Assembly (NCBI RefSeq): GCF_001949145.1
Contig: NW_019091452.1
Coordinates: 762,788-826,787 of the forward strand
DNA from: Acanthaster planci
Lineage: Eukaryota > Echinodermata > Asteroidea > Valvatida > Acanthasteridae
Direction of reading: 5' to 3'
Length of the DNA stretch: 64,000 nucleotides
Part shown: positions 30,901 through 45,900 of the stretch, piece after piece
How the letters are laid out: every line of letters starts with the position of its first letter
Numbering within the stretch: position 1 is the first letter of the stretch
Notes under the pieces: model-generated
What the model saw: the letters and a program-made list of their open reading frames with translations, nothing else
Told to the model about the DNA's origin: nothing
The model's database searches: none
Made by a program: the position numbers and the translations under genes

Positions 30901-33900
30901 CAGGAAACCAATCTAAAAAGTAAAACAACATACTATTGTATCAGAAAGTTTGTTTTCCTTAGTTTTCTAGTCGACTGCACCAGCACGTTCTCCGGAAATA
31001 GGTAACTATATATAGGCCAATTAGACGGGGTTCTTTTGTTGGGCCGGGGTAAGCGGGAAGTGTTTGGCTAGGTTCCAGGGCCAAGTTAAGTTGTTACAAA
31101 TGTATACTTTTCCAGACAGTGTGTTTTTGCATGCTGGGAATGAGCTGCGTTTTTGAAAGCATTGCGGCAGGTAGCAGGTCTTGGGAGAATTGAAAAAGAA
31201 GCAAGTTGAATTTCGGTTTCAAAGCTCTGAATCAACCGTGTCCCCTTTTCCAGCGATTTGCTCAGTTTGAGGACAAGAACCCAAGAGGTTTACGCTACAC
31301 TTATGGTCTGTCTCATGTATCTTTCAGATTTGATTTGTGGTGACAGACACATCCTCCTGAACGATCAGCACCATCTTATCTTCTCCATACCGACCAATCA
31401 CGTATCTTTTGACTGCAAGTGGTTGGTGACCACTCGCTCCCAACAGCGGGGGACATTCGTCTTGTTCCTCGATCTACTGTCTCTGAGTCTGACCTACTAC
31501 CAAAAGTTGTCTTTTGGAAGTGGACACAACGAACAGAACCGCTCCACCTTGGTCAAAGAAATCGACAAATACACGTTTAACAGCGAGAACGGCACGTCCT
31601 ATTTCTTCTTCCAGGAAAATCTTTGGATTTCGCTCTCATCCACTTTTTATCCCGGCTACGATGAAGTCCAGACACTATTGATTCGTCTAAAGGTGAAGAA
31701 CTGCACCAGTAGTGCAGGTAAATATAGTTCATGTATTGCTATTATTTAGTTAACGGCTATATTTTGTATTCATGTAATAGATATTACCTTTGTTCCTGTG
31801 CAAAAACATTTAAAAACAAGCAATTACACAGTTGCTTAACTGTCATATTAAAGGAATTATACTGAAATGAGGTATTTCACGATGAATAAGTTAAGATTTA
31901 AATTTTTGAATTGAAATTAATGCTTAAAAAATGTAAACACATAAAATAACAACTGACGTAATATTTTTTATTGCTTAAAAAAAAATTAAACACATAAAAT
32001 AACAATTGACGTAATATCACGACTTACACCTTATGCAGTAGTACGTAGGCTTTCTGACATGGATTTAATTGAAAGTGAGGTATTCCAATTTATTTTATCT
32101 AGGGCACCGGTACTACCATTTAGTTAGGAGTGTTTAGTAAACATTCCATAGCCTGAATCATTGCATATGAATAAAAATCAGTTTCTTCCCAGTCGAGAAT
32201 AGCTTGTCCCCAAAAGATGCAAAGCTGCGCTTCCTCTTTAGCTAACTTACCAACGTTTGTAGAGTGTTGATCTGACTTGACATCAATGCTTTGCCATCAA
32301 GGTGCTTAGAAGGAGAGGCTGGAACAAGCCAATTTTTGACTGATTATTGTGCATTAAGGCTGATCAGACTAATTGCTAACGTTTGCCATGTTGACTTTAA
32401 GTTCATTATACAAATTTGGGTTTCTGTTTTTCATTTCAGTTCAGTGTAGCCCAGGACAAGTGCTTTGCTCAATCGACTCCAAATGCATATCTCAACGCAG
32501 CATGTGTGATGGTATTGCCCAGTGTTCGGATTACATGGACGAAGGCGGTGAATGTGGTTAGTATGAAAACTCGGGCTCACATTACGCCTTTTGCGAAGAT
32601 TCAATCGAATTGTTCTTGCTGTTGGCCACTGTTATTATTGTTATGCATACTCCTTCTGGCCTCCTGTGTTCATGTAAAATACTGCGTGGTATGCTGCTCT
32701 CCGTAACTACATTTTGTTACCCCTCGTCTGTTTATATAAATGGGTCCTAAATTGGCTATTGCACTATGTACAAGTCACTCAGCTTTGCTGGGTAGTAACA
32801 CATGAGTCTACAGTGTAATTTGACAACCAAGAATTGGAAGCCATTACTTTAGTGGCACAACTCAGGTGAACAGGTGATACGCAGCGTTACATGCCTCTTC
32901 GACCAGTAGGGTAAGATGATTATTCAAAATTCACGCGCGCGTCAATCTAAAGAATGTGCGTGAGAGTGACGGCATGATGGCGTTTAATACATCGCATTAG
33001 TCTAAATAGCTGCCAGCTGGTAGCCAATGGCTTTCGTACAGACGCACGTGCTATAGCCGTTGTATCCAGGAAATTTAGCTCTTCCATAAAACCATATCAA
33101 ATTTTATTTCTATACCAGATTACTGTGGTGCATCAAAAGTCGTTTTGGGTATTGACGAGTCGCTCACCATACTTGCCAACGCAACTGTTGGCCCTTTCTC
33201 ACGTTATTTTATCGGATTCTACGCAATATATCCCGGAACACAAGTTCCGGGTAATTTTTCGTCCGATGGGGTCATCGTGACTCAATACAAAGAGGAGCCA
33301 ATGCTATTTGAGTGCGTCTGGCGACTGACTGCACCAAACGGAACCCGAATCCGGACCAAAGTGGAGAAATTTAAAGGGAGTGGTGTCGTTCTGAAGGAAG
33401 GAAACGGCGTTCATGTAGTCGGCGGGGTGCCTATTCTCGTGAAGAATTCATCATTCAAAACGATTTCGTCACCTATTGAGGTCTTATCTTCAGACCAGAA
33501 AGTGTGGTTGACCCTTGGCCTGTTACGCAGTTCTGGATACCTTTATGAAATGAAGCTTGTCTTCACATCGCACAACGTAACAGGTAGGCTTTTTGATTTC
33601 AAGTGCACATAAACGAACCAAACGAACTACATGTAGCTGGGAATCTGTTCGCCTTGAATTGAGGCTACAGCAGAGTAAAGAGTGTCAGAGCCAGAAGAGC
33701 AAGCAGTTGAGTCTGCTCTTTATTTCAGTTGCTCCTACACACACGTTGGAATGTGTGCAAATGAATGACCGGTTTTCAGATGCTCAGAGCACAGGTCACA
33801 CGTCCAAAGGCTATTTTTCTTTTCAATTTTGGCCTCAATTTTGAATGTCAAAGCGGTACCGTTTGGCGAAGAGCCATAAATATAAAAAATTGACTTCTTC

Positions 33901-36900
33901 TATTTTCAATTGTTTGTTTGCTCTTTTGTTTCAAAACATCGCACTTCGATCTTTTGACATGCTTCCTCAAGCAAAGAATTTTAATTTTAAACTTACGTTA
34001 ATCTTGTTAGGGGCAATATCTGGATCATTATACTTTGCGTTTTCACGAGGAGACACAAATCTGACTTCCCCTTCTACACGTACAAAATGTATTGACTGGA
34101 AAGGCCGAAAAGTAGGTCAACTGAGATTTTCGTTTTCATGACGAGACACACGTCATTGTATTCATAGCGCATTCGCATCAACTGTGAGGGGCATGAACAT
34201 ACGTATCCCCCATTCAATGTTGTGGTCATTTATTGGACCAAAAAATCTCCAAGTAACTACCTTTTCCTAAATATTACTTGAGGGAGACACAGGTGAAATT
34301 CCAATATGAGTGTTTCATGGGGTGGTTCAGTTTTGAATTATTCTTCCAAAAATTATCGAACTATCAAAATAAGCATATCATGCATGCAAGTAAAATGTAG
34401 GCGAATGGAGTGTGTACAATGTGCTTATTATGTGAATGAAGTGTGATATTTGCTGTCTGCTCATTGCACAATGGCATGACAGTTGTTTAATGACGAAATA
34501 TATTGTACGATTCACGCTTGGTTGTTAATTAAATATTGATGAAGTGAGAAATTTCGACCAAACGAAATTCGCACTTTTGCTCTCAATTTACACAAACCAG
34601 TGCTCAGTACTTTGACAGCTAAAAGCATGCGCACGTAAAGTTGTAAGTCCAAAAGGCAGGAAAGTTGGAATTTCTAAAGAAGCAGAGTCAGAAATAAAAT
34701 CGAATTATTACACAACTTGCCATATATAGTGTGTGTTTGTTTTCCTCTCAAAGACTGTGAAATGAACGAATACGCATGTCCGTCTGGTCTTGGTTGCCTA
34801 AAAAATGCATCCCACGAATGTGACGGCGATAGACAATGCCCCGGGTACGGAGACGAACTTGGTTGTGGTAAGAACAAAAGATCTGCTCTGGAAACCCCAC
34901 CTCACAAAAGATTATTTTAACACATTCTATGCTAGAGTTTTGCGAGATATCGCTCATTGATGATCGTATGCAAACACCTGGTCGAACTTTATATCATTAA
35001 ATAAATATAAACAGTTGAAATAACCTCAATCAATGGTTATTACTCTACCGAGAGGTAGGCCGTGTCTAGGCAGACCGTGTTCGAGGTTTGAAACCAACTT
35101 AGGCTGACAAAAGGATTGAGTTTCGTTCTGCGCTGTTCTTGTTTTCTAGGCTTGTCATTTTCATGAAGTGGAAATTTTCTGTAAATCATTTTCTTTTCTG
35201 TTAGTGCATGCATGCACTTTGAAGCAGCCGTTGCAGCGAATGTTTTATATGTCATTGTCTTGTCAGACTTTCATATTAGTCAATAAGAATGTAACAACAT
35301 GTATACATACCCTTTACAATCTGGCTCCTCACAGGCCTTTGCAAGGATCAGTACTTGGAGTGTGCATCAACAAGAGAATGTGTTCCGCGCTACAAAATAT
35401 GCAACGGCATTGCTGACTGCAGCGACTTTTATGATGAATTCCAGTGTGGTAAGATTTTAACATGAATGTGTGGGTTGGTGGGTTACTAAGGGTGAGATGG
35501 ATCCTGCCTGAATGATTGAGTTGATCACCAGTATCGCCTGGATTGATTCATGTTTGTTTGCTGTACTCTTGAGCGTTGTGACCAGGTAAATGCGATGAGA
35601 TATAAACAACCTACCCTAGTAGGTGGGTTAACCAATCAATAAAACAAAGTACTTCGTGAAAGTAAACGTTTATACAATAGTTACATTACCCCGTCATTCC
35701 AAATAACACTGAGATACAAGCCACTCAGATTTTCACGGCATGGTGGGAATTACATTTTGCACAAGTTAGTCTCCTACGAAAGTCGGGACATTTTATACAG
35801 TAGACGAAGGCCCATCTTCCATTACAACGACAGGTTACTGCGGAAATGAGACCATTGACACTTGGCCCCAAGTCAGCCACGTGATTGAGCACAGCGATGC
35901 CAATATAGAGTGCCTCTGGACCGTCATCTCTGAGGTGGGAACTAAAATTCAAGCCAGGATCAGCGAGTTCCCGAGAGGTTGCTGCGTGACCTTCAGCATA
36001 AGCTCTCGTCAACATGGGGGTTTCCACAACAGTGAAGTCATACGAACCGTAGACAGTGTTTTTTCCAACGGAAAGACTGTCTTCCCGACCTCCATTAGTT
36101 CTAATAATTCAGTCATGTGGATAGCTAAGAAGTGTTTCCAGTATAGCTATTCAGATTTGTTGTCAATTTATGTGCATCAGTACAACGACACAGGTAAGTA
36201 GGGATATATATTTTTGCATAACAGACATTGTAATTGTTTGCAAGCACAAAAAATCATATCGTTTCTAGTAACACTTTTGCAATGTCCATCCAAGGCACTC
36301 TTTAAAATGAAAATTGTACGACGGGGTACCACAATTCTGAGGAAATGAATTTGTCACTTTTTATTGGATTCAGATAAAATACCACAGGTATTATGAGTGG
36401 ACGTGACGTTTAACTATGTTGCAGTAAGTCATATATATATAGAAGATTCAAAAGAATATATAAATATCAAAGTGTTCACAAATTGTGAAAGAAAAAGAAC
36501 ATGAGAAAAGCATTTCACACTAAAGAGGTGGAAATGTTCAAAGCAAAGAAATAATTGTCAGTTTTTATTTTTTTCAGAATGTCTCCCAAATGAGGTGTTG
36601 TGCTCCTCTGGGGTCGCTTGCGTTCTAGGAACTGCTGTATGTGACGGTTTGGCAGACTGTCCAGAGCATTCGGATGAAATCGGTTGCGGTGAGTGTAGAG
36701 TGTGCGTATGTCATGGCCAGGTTGCCTTTTTAAATCGCATAGTTTATCAGAACTTGATGATTGATGACAGGCCTTCATGTATAAGGCTAAACAACTACTG
36801 GCATATAGACTAATCCGATTAGACACCGGACTGTGGTGGCACCGCACTCTCACGCACATTCTTCAGCTTGACGCGCGCGTGCATTTGGCAAATCCCAACA

Positions 36901-39900
36901 CCCTGTTGATCGAAAAGGCAGGTAACGCGTCCGTACCGCCTGTTCAGGAGTGTTGTGCCACTGCAGTAATGGCTTCTAATTCTGCTCATCGAGTTACACT
37001 ATACCAGTCCTAGTTCATGGGACCCCACTGGCTTTATGCTGAACTAGCTGGACGTTCAAATGGCTAACCACGCGCTTCACTATGAGAAGGGTGTCCACGA
37101 GGGATGATGACCCCCCTCCTCCCCGTGCCTTTGAATTCAATCTGGTGCCTGCTGCTCGTTCTACGGTCCAAAACATTGGGATGATTCGTGGTGCCATTGC
37201 ACTTGATAGACGAACTGCGCAACACTTGATCCGCCGCCCAACGCTTGGCTTCCCATCCATGAAGAGGTTTTGGTCGGCTGCACGTGACATAGGAATCTGG
37301 GGAAGTTCTGCCCTATTTATTGGATTCTGAGAGCTTGGACATAACCGAACACTACGTGGTTAAAAGAATATAGCAATAGTTATATTCCTTACCAAGGAAC
37401 CCCAATGACTACCCGGTAGGGTTGTTTGCAAGGGGTAAAGGGTCGTGTCAATGATGAGCACTGAACAAGTTACTTGCACTGAACAAGTTACTTGCACACG
37501 AGAATACAGTCGAGCGCATAAAACACTTGCACGTTCATTTTGAAGAGTGACATGACTTTTACTAAGTCAAAGGTTGCTGTCTATTAACATTGCTGGGAAG
37601 CTTACAACGCCTTACCTCCCGGCCACGTGGAGTGTAAATCTCCACCACATTATATTAAGCACAAGAAAGTTAAGAAACACAAAACAATGTAGGACGTGAA
37701 CATGCAATCGCAGCATGAATGGATACGGGCGATTCACAATCCGGTGCACCACCGAGAGGTTGTAATGGAGATGCTTTTTAATTTGTTGACAAAGTCTCAT
37801 TCGCTAACAGCGCTATGCCTGGAAAACCCTTTCCGGCTGTCTGTGTATCGTGGTTGAATAATCGAAATCGTTTATTGTGAATGGGTGATAGGTAGTAAAA
37901 TGACGGTTTTGATTGTTCATACAGGGAATGCCTAAATCAATCAAATGTAATAACATATGAAGTGCGCTTAATCACAGCAGTGTATTGAAAAGTGGCCTGG
38001 CTGCGTCAAACTCTTGGTGGGTTACTGTATCGTGAATCGCCCGTTACACAGAACAAGGGTCTCAGCTGGTCTTTACCTGTGCATAGCTAAAAGCTAGTAA
38101 TTGTTCAAGGGTCACTTTTTCATCCATTTTTACAAACAGGTAACTGTTCCAGCAGCGAGTTTATCTGCCGGTCGGGGGCGCAGTGCGTGTCGAGTGACCG
38201 TATCTGCGATGGCACCACTGACTGCAGGGACTTCTCGGACGAATTTGATTGTGGTGGGGTTTCCCTCTTTGTTAAGTAGTGTTGTAATTTGATGTGAGGT
38301 TCCAACTTTATATCATGCCAACGTTGAAGCTATCATAACGTTCATCTTCGGGAGAAATGTAACACAGGAATTTTGCTTTGATGTAATTCTTATCATATAC
38401 TCTTTGGCTTTATTTTGATTGAAGTAAGGTCGCGTTGTCTGGCACTTGAAGTTGTTAACTTAGTAAAATTCTTTACTTATTTGGTCTGAATTTTTTCAAC
38501 AATATGACCAGATTGAGCTGTCAGTTTTAATTTGTTCTTTTCCCGACCAGGTCCTTGTGGGGAAAGCGTTTTTGACTTATCGCTCAACACATCTTGGAAC
38601 ATCACCTCGCCCGGATGGCCCGTTGACATGTACCCTAATAAAATGCATTGTTTGTGGTTGATAATGGCCGAAGAGGGATACCGCGTCGTTATGACGTTTT
38701 GCGAATTCCAAACTGAGGAAGGATATGATCTTTTACATTTTGGTGGTGGTGGATTCAGTGACAACTTTTTTCCAGTTAGTGGGTTAGTAAGATTCCTAGT
38801 CTATACTATTATAACTTGTTAAATATCGGAAACATTGAAAGAGGTCCCTTCAAGCAATAATTTTAGAAGGCAGTATTTCATTTGCATATTAAACACTTTT
38901 GTATTATATGGATATGTAAAAACATTTTCATGTCCTATCACTAAACATTATGTCAAAGTACGTGCACTCACTTTTCTGAGATCACGTGCAATCGTACAAC
39001 TATTCTCTCCATTGGTGGATTTTAAAAACACTTCTAAAATACCTAACTCACTCAGTAAATAGCCGTCTGAATGTGTTTTTCTTCAAAATCAGCACAGCTT
39101 TCAAAAAAGCGACTGTGTTACATACCTTAAATTTCTCGTCCTTTACCACCATGTTCAGAAATGATTCTCGCCGTTGTCATCACTAAAGATTTCTTAAGTT
39201 TCATTTTCTCCTTGTGGTTAGAAATTGGCGATATTGTGCAGTTTTATTGAGATTACAGGTTATTGCCCGAAATTACTCCATTGATATTGTGCAGAGAGCC
39301 CTCGGCTGGGTGATGGCTGTCGTGGTTAGGCCAATAGTAAGCAGGTTACGGATCTCACAAGATTATCTTATTTTCTTCATACTTTCTTTTGATGCAGTCA
39401 ATATTTCCCAATTAGTGCTGCGTCCAATAGAAGCACCATGTACGTGAAGTTTACTTCCGATCTGCTTGTGAGAAAGAAAGGTTTCCTGCTGTATGTGGAG
39501 CAAAAGCCGGCAAACACAGGTACCCTGCAGTAAAAACAAAACCGTTCTAGACTTGAAAAGGGTATATCCAACCACGTGTATCAGTGACATGTACCTAAAC
39601 CATAGGTTAATCTCATTCATGTCTAATGCATTAGGCCTACTTTCCTTTAACAGACGCGTTGTTGTCTACACTAGCTCAACGACACATTGAATGATGAAAC
39701 GTGTACTTTTAGTACTTACACTATTAAAAGTGTCAAATATAGTAATGTGTATTCAGATTATCGGATTTCATGCGATTCTTCTGCAAGAAAGAAGGACCAT
39801 AAACGCTAATGTCTTTTGTCAAAATATTAATTGATAGTTCGGTGCGGAAAAGACGAAGTTCCTTGCAAATCTGACGACCTGGTCTGCGTTAAGAACGACA

Positions 39901-42900
39901 CGTCCGAGAGAGGCAGACCAGTTTGCTCTCAGGGTAAGGCGCCACCAAGAGTTCAATATTAAGTTACCAGACCTTGTTTTTTATATAGATGGAAATTGCA
40001 ATTAAGAAATCCTTTAAAAGGTAAACCTGTTTAAGTATGGGTTACACCATGTCCTCTGCGACTTTCATATGCTGAGTGTTTCGTTCATTCTTAGGTGTAT
40101 GTGGCTGGCGACGTTATCAGATAGGGACCCATCCGCAGCCATTAGGATCGCCAGGTTATCCGTCCAGTTACCCTGTGGATGTTCACTGTATCTGGGAGAT
40201 CACGGCTAGGAAATCGGATTCGATACTATTGTCGATCCAAAAATTTGAGACCGAAAGGAACCGTGACAAGGTGTTGCTTTTCAGCAGTTCAAGTTCGGAG
40301 AAAAACGTGTCTTTCGAACTCGACGGGACGACCAAATTACGACACATCCAGTTTAATACCACGACACTCGAAATTCATTTTACGTCCGATTCATCTGTCA
40401 CGGCAAGTGGGTTCTCTTTCATGCTGTTTGGAAATAACTCGGCAACCGGTAAGTGCGTAAATGTGGGCTACCTATAGAAAAGGACAAATCAGATTATAGT
40501 TTGAGCATTTTACAGCAACGTAGTTTAATTCAGGCACTGAAGCCTAAAAACACCGCTACACGTACTCACAGAGAGCCTCTCTGTTTAATGCATTCTTTCG
40601 CATGAGATAAAACCTGCCGGGCCAAATACCTCTTTGACTGCGGTGACGGGTCGTGTCTCTCGCTTGATGCTCGTTGCGACGGCTTCAAAGACTGTCAGAT
40701 TGACGGACGAGACGAAGCAAACTGCGGTAAGTGAGACCCTTGAAAGCCAAGAGATCAGGATTCTGGGGAATAGTTAGACCTCTTGTTAAGTCTATGTGAA
40801 CAGTCTGTCTGAGATGAACTTTTTGTACAACTCTCTGCTCTTCTTCAATGTATAAAACCTTTCGGCAGTGGTATCATTTAATAGATTGATATACTTTACA
40901 TGTGTGTATTGAAAAGTGCACTTTCTTATGCGTTTGAAATTGTCCGTATCTTAATAGGTTGGGTCGGTGTTGCTGACAGTTGCTCTTATGTCCAGGAAAC
41001 ACATGGTTTAGCTTACAAGTTTGTCTGTTCGATTCTTGAAACCAAAACCTGCTCATTGAAATGAATTTTTCGAAAATATCGCTCGGTGGTCTATTATTGT
41101 TTATTTGAAAGACAATGAATCAACCACAAAAGGAAAATTAGGACAGCATGTTTTAAAAAAAATTCGAGCAGCTTTGCTCTAAAATTATCATAACATTCAA
41201 ATTTTCTTGGTTGTGGATTAGCATCATAGTTTGCTAATAAATATGGAAATTCTTATCAGCAAACAAATTCAAATACGAAGTTGATTCGGTGAAGCACACA
41301 GGTGTATTTCGAGGTTTGTATTTAAAATATGTATTCCAAAGACCCTTAAAAGTGAAAGAAATCTTCCTCAGACAATTTTCATACCCTGTAAGTTTCCACT
41401 GTACTTAACTGGCCGCGTACGTGCCAGTCACATACTGTAGATGAATTACAGTATTTTAATTACAGTGTTGTTATGACTGTGAATTCCTGTTGGACTGTAA
41501 TTAATTGTAGAAGTTATTCGTCGACGTGTACTGTACTGAAGACGGCCATAGCAAACAATGATTTTAATGAAAACGGATGTCATGATTTTGAGTAGTCCTC
41601 AAGTGGAAATGATGAGGCAACCGTTAGTACTTTTTATGATAAATTCTACAGTGTACTTAGGTATAAGACCACTGTTCCCTTACATCGTATCCAGAAATTT
41701 TTAAATCTTTGTCAAATGGTATTCCGGTATATACGCACTGTTTTGACCCTGTAATCAGGGTTGTTACATAAAATTCAGTTTTCTCGCAAGGAAAGTTATT
41801 TAAATGTATATTTCACACGTAAGATTAACGTTTACAGTGTAAACATTTTTTTTTAGTAATTGCAAAGCTTTTCACAAATGTAACAAATGTGAATGTGGTT
41901 AACAGTACATTATTGTCTTGGTCAAAAGGCAGTACATTACACATTTCACAGTAACATTTTACATTGCAGTTTTCAAGCAGACTCATGCGGCTTAAACAAC
42001 ATTATCAATGGAAAAATCGTTTTTGTCCAGGCACATTATCATGCAGACATGTACAGCTACTGCCTAAAGCTTACACGAGTTTCCTTTTTAGCAAGTTTTT
42101 ACCGTCTTCCCCTAGAATCTGTTTCCTGCCCAGATTTCTTCTCCTGTAACGACTCAAAAACGTGTATCTACTGGCCTATGGTCTGCGACGGTATCCCAAA
42201 CTGCCCAAATAGACATGATGAGGTCGAATGGGTGTGCGGTATGCTATTGGCTTTTATTTAAGTTTGTATCTTAAATCGAAAAGTGGATCTTTTTTCTTGA
42301 GGTTTATAGTACGCCGATAAATGTATTCAGGGCTAATACGTGGTTCCATGTGTAGACTACACCAAGACCTGAGTTATTCTTTACGTTTTGAATCAATCAA
42401 TTCTAGCATCACCTGCTTCATTGGACGTTGAGCCAAGTTATTTTCATGATATCTAACTCACAGAAAGTAGTCGATGTCCCTCTGAGTGCGAGTGCTCGAC
42501 AAAGAACGATATTTATTCCGCTACTTGCACAAACGGCTGGAATGAGTCAACTATCCAGCGCATAGCCACAAGAGTAAAGCGCATGTAAGTACAGTTGTAT
42601 ATTATGCAGGTACTGTTCTAGATTTCCGGTTAGTCTCCATTTCTAGCTTCATCCAGCTTTCACCATAGAGTACCGAAGTATGAAACCATTGTGAACCAGA
42701 ACAAGTGTAGTGCAAACAGATGGAGAATGTGCGCTTGTTGGTTCGCACCTTCAGAAGCAAACCTATCATAAAAGAACCATATTGGTTGGGAGTGTTCATT
42801 TGCTGGTAGCAGCGGTGCGACCGTAAAATGTGCATTTTTTAGTCGTTCGTGAACCAGCGAAGTTCAGTCCCGACCAAAGGAGCCTCCGTTGCTAGGAAAT

Positions 42901-45900
42901 CGCGCCCAGTTAGGCACACGACTAAATTCCCCCCCCCCGTCTGTGAGATGGGTCAAAATAACCCAGCTTTTTAGGGTTAAGGTTTCTACATGTGAGTAAC
43001 TAAGCTGACACATGCAGAATTATTCAAAAGCCCATGTCGGAAAAAGCTCTTTAATGAGCAACCGCACCTGCTCCTCGCCCACAAATTCTGCATCTTAACT
43101 TGCCGAGAGCCAGTCCCGTGACATTGTTTTTACTTTTTTTCGGGGGGGGGGGCTTTTTTGCTATCTGCTATCCTGCTTTTCTAATATAAATAAATAATAT
43201 ATATATACCGTATAAATACCAGTAGCAACCAAGAAATATACACAAAACCACCAACATTGTGTGCAAATGCGCATTCCAACGTGCCAGCGCTACAGAGCTG
43301 ATTCAAGCATTTTGTGAAAAGGTGAGTTGGAAGCGTGCTGGTAAATTTTCAACTAATTTCTTATCCAAATATGCATACCTGTTGAATGTATTGAAGCCAG
43401 ATTAATTTATCACCTAATTTATGCCGAATCTGTGAATGGGGTGGTACTGCTTTATATCGCGGCATAGTAAAACTAGTCTCCCGTAGTGATCCATGGAACA
43501 TTCTTTTTTCCTACACCTTCCCCTCAGAAAAATGGAATGTTCCGTAGAGCACATCGAGATGTTAAGTTGTACTCCACTACTCGAAGTAGTCAATATTTGT
43601 ACTACCAACCTTGAAAAAAAAAAGAGAAACAAAATAAAAAGGCACTTTGTAGAGCCAAGTTGTCACCTTTTTTGCTGTTTTTTGTTGCCGTAAACGCGGA
43701 GGATATACGTTTGTTATTATACTGGCGCGAGGTATTAAAAAAAAACAAATGAACTAGTAATAACTAAAAGGGCGCACCAGGAATGCAGTGCCAAGAGATA
43801 AGATTATTTCATTTCTGGAATGGATTCATCGGGAAAAATTGTGCTATTTGTCCAAAGTGCTCCATCCAAACCTTTGTTTTTAACCACTTTATTTACACCA
43901 ATGACTTCCATTGCAGTTTTCTGTCTGATGGTAACATCAGTGCTCTGGAACCAGGACTATTCAAAAGATTTTCTGATTTAAGAGTGCTGTAAGTTATCCC
44001 CCTTTTTTCTCTGTGATTTCTATGACACACTACGAAAAACATCGTAACTAGGGTGCTACAGCTTAGGGGGCACCTAGGGATAAACTTTTCCAGGGGGTAC
44101 TGAAAATGATTCAACTAGGTACATGTATATATATTTTTTGTCCATTTCAAAATTTCAAAGGGGGGGCATGGACCTCCGGGGGGGCACGTGCCCCCCGTAA
44201 CTACGACATTGGGCAGATATCGTTGTATTACTGATGGTCTCATGTAACGCTTTATAATTTGACCGACCAAATGTGAGAGAGTCGTCAGATAAAACTGTTT
44301 TCTTTTCTCTATTTTAACAAGCAGACGTGTGATCAACAGCAGCATTAGAAGTATTACACCTGGCGCGTTTGACGGACTGCAAAATCTAACTTTCTTGTAA
44401 GTTTAACAAACGACAATTTTAAAGTTAGACTATCTCACTGGTTAAAATTAAGCGGTGTTTACCTATAAAGGCTTAAGCCTGGTTTCCATATCGACGTAAG
44501 AAACGCAGACAGCAATGCAAACAAGACACAAACTGCAACGCAAACATATCAAACGGAGGTGTCGCCAAGAACGCAGACAAACGCAAACCAGACCGTGAAT
44601 GATTGGTAAAGTTGAGCCAGGTACAACTTTGCCGTCTGTATGCGTCGAGTAGCCGTAGTATCTTCATACAACACATGCTGGCATGATCGGCGTGCAACGA
44701 TGTCCCTCTTGCCTAGTTCCACGAATTTTGCCCGTTTTCTCTTCAATGCTTAAATGTTACACCCCAGTGCCCAACTACAAAAGCTGACTGGCAATGAAAT
44801 GCGTGAGACTGGAGTAGAAGTTTTTCATCATGGGGCAGTACAGTCAATCTTAAAGGGCATTTTCCGCCAAAAATCACGGAGTTTCGGACTCCATTTTGTT
44901 TCAGTTTTGGGATAGAATGACGTCATGCGCCGTTGCTTCCGTTCATGTCTGCGTCTTCACGTCTTTCGTTTTGTCTGCGTTACAAACGACCGTACGGAAA
45001 CCAGGCTGTACATTCATTCTTCGTCCGTACTATCATCCATTACAACAAACTTGGCTAGCCAATGTGGTGAAACAACTAATTTTTCGGTTTCCACACCGCC
45101 TTATAATTGCATTTCTGTAGGTATTTCCTTTGTTCTCTGATTTGTGTGTTTATAGTGCCTTGTGGGCCATGGGTGGAGATCTCAGGGGGGTGGGGAATAT
45201 ATTAACCATGGAAGGGGGATTACCAATGTAATCATCCCCCGCACACACACACACCTTACATACCTAGTGCGGGCATTCCTTTCTTTTCGTGCAATTAAGA
45301 AAACTCAGTGAAAATACTCGTTTTTCTTGAACTTGAAACACGATTTTCAGCTGGCTTTTTGTACAAGGTTTCCTTGACTATTTCTCTTCTTTTTACGGCA
45401 AATGACTCCTACTCCAAAATGCCTCTAAACTTCTTTTTCATACAAGGGGAAACGTCCAGTGGACATGTGTAAGTCCACAGAACGTCTTCCTTTCCTGCAT
45501 CGTGTGGACATCTTTTGTTCACAAGTCCACGCTAGGTATGTAAGGTTAGGTATGTAAGGTTAGCGCACCCCCACACACTTTACAAGTCGCTGACTACGCC
45601 CATGGCCTAAACCATGCAGTTGGCGGCGTCACGATCGTTTCATGGAGGCTGTGCTGAACTTCAGAAATCATCCCCGACATGTGAGAAAACAATCTCCGCC
45701 CATACTCTTGGATACCAGAACAATAGAAAGGAACATTTATTGTCCTTGTAGGGTACTGGAACGGGACCCCACACGAATTTCATGAAACTGATATTTGGAA
45801 TTTATACCCAGCACGATATGTGGCAAAGGAGGACCCCCATTGTAATGCATAAGCTATATACCCTACGGCCATTGTGCCTGTTTCACCCCCCCCCCGAAAA

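Larger units (their letters stand above)
28285..42238 (+). other. CUB and LDLa ectodomain exons of the receptor
   Basis: CUB or CUB-like modules are encoded by 28285-28644 (degenerate), 31328-31717, 33119-33583, 35834-36193, 38551-38782 plus 39398-39519 (the only one split, phase 2), and 40095-40448. Marks are a starting CG (CGDR, YCGA, YCGN, PCGE, VCGW) and C-x-W in ECVWRL, ECLWTV, HCLWLI and HCIWEI. LDLa modules are 32440-32556, 34754-34867, 35335-35448, 36578-36688, 38140-38253, 40607-40726 and 42116-42238, most with the acidic calcium cage (CDGIAQCSDYMDEG, CDGDRQCPGYGDE, CDGTTDCRDFSDE). Exon 39838-39933 starts like an LDLa but has only four cysteines and no DGxxDC. Each module except the split CUB occupies one phase 1-1 exon. 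Confidence 0.85.

Noticed and set aside
33593-34141. Open frames after the third CUB exon
   Set aside because: Read-through and intron frames; the CUB exon ends at a good donor at 33583 and the next LDLa exon joins in phase 1.
36777-37330. Open frames on both strands in a receptor-gene intron
   Set aside because: Not needed for the receptor frame (exons 9 and 10 join in phase 1) and not recognisable. Possibly a transposon scrap, but without motifs I would not name it.
44473-45140. Possible extra LRR exon in the 44.4-46.5 kb intron
   Set aside because: No 72-base segment with an LRR pattern and phase-2 splice sites was found, though a diverged one could have been missed.
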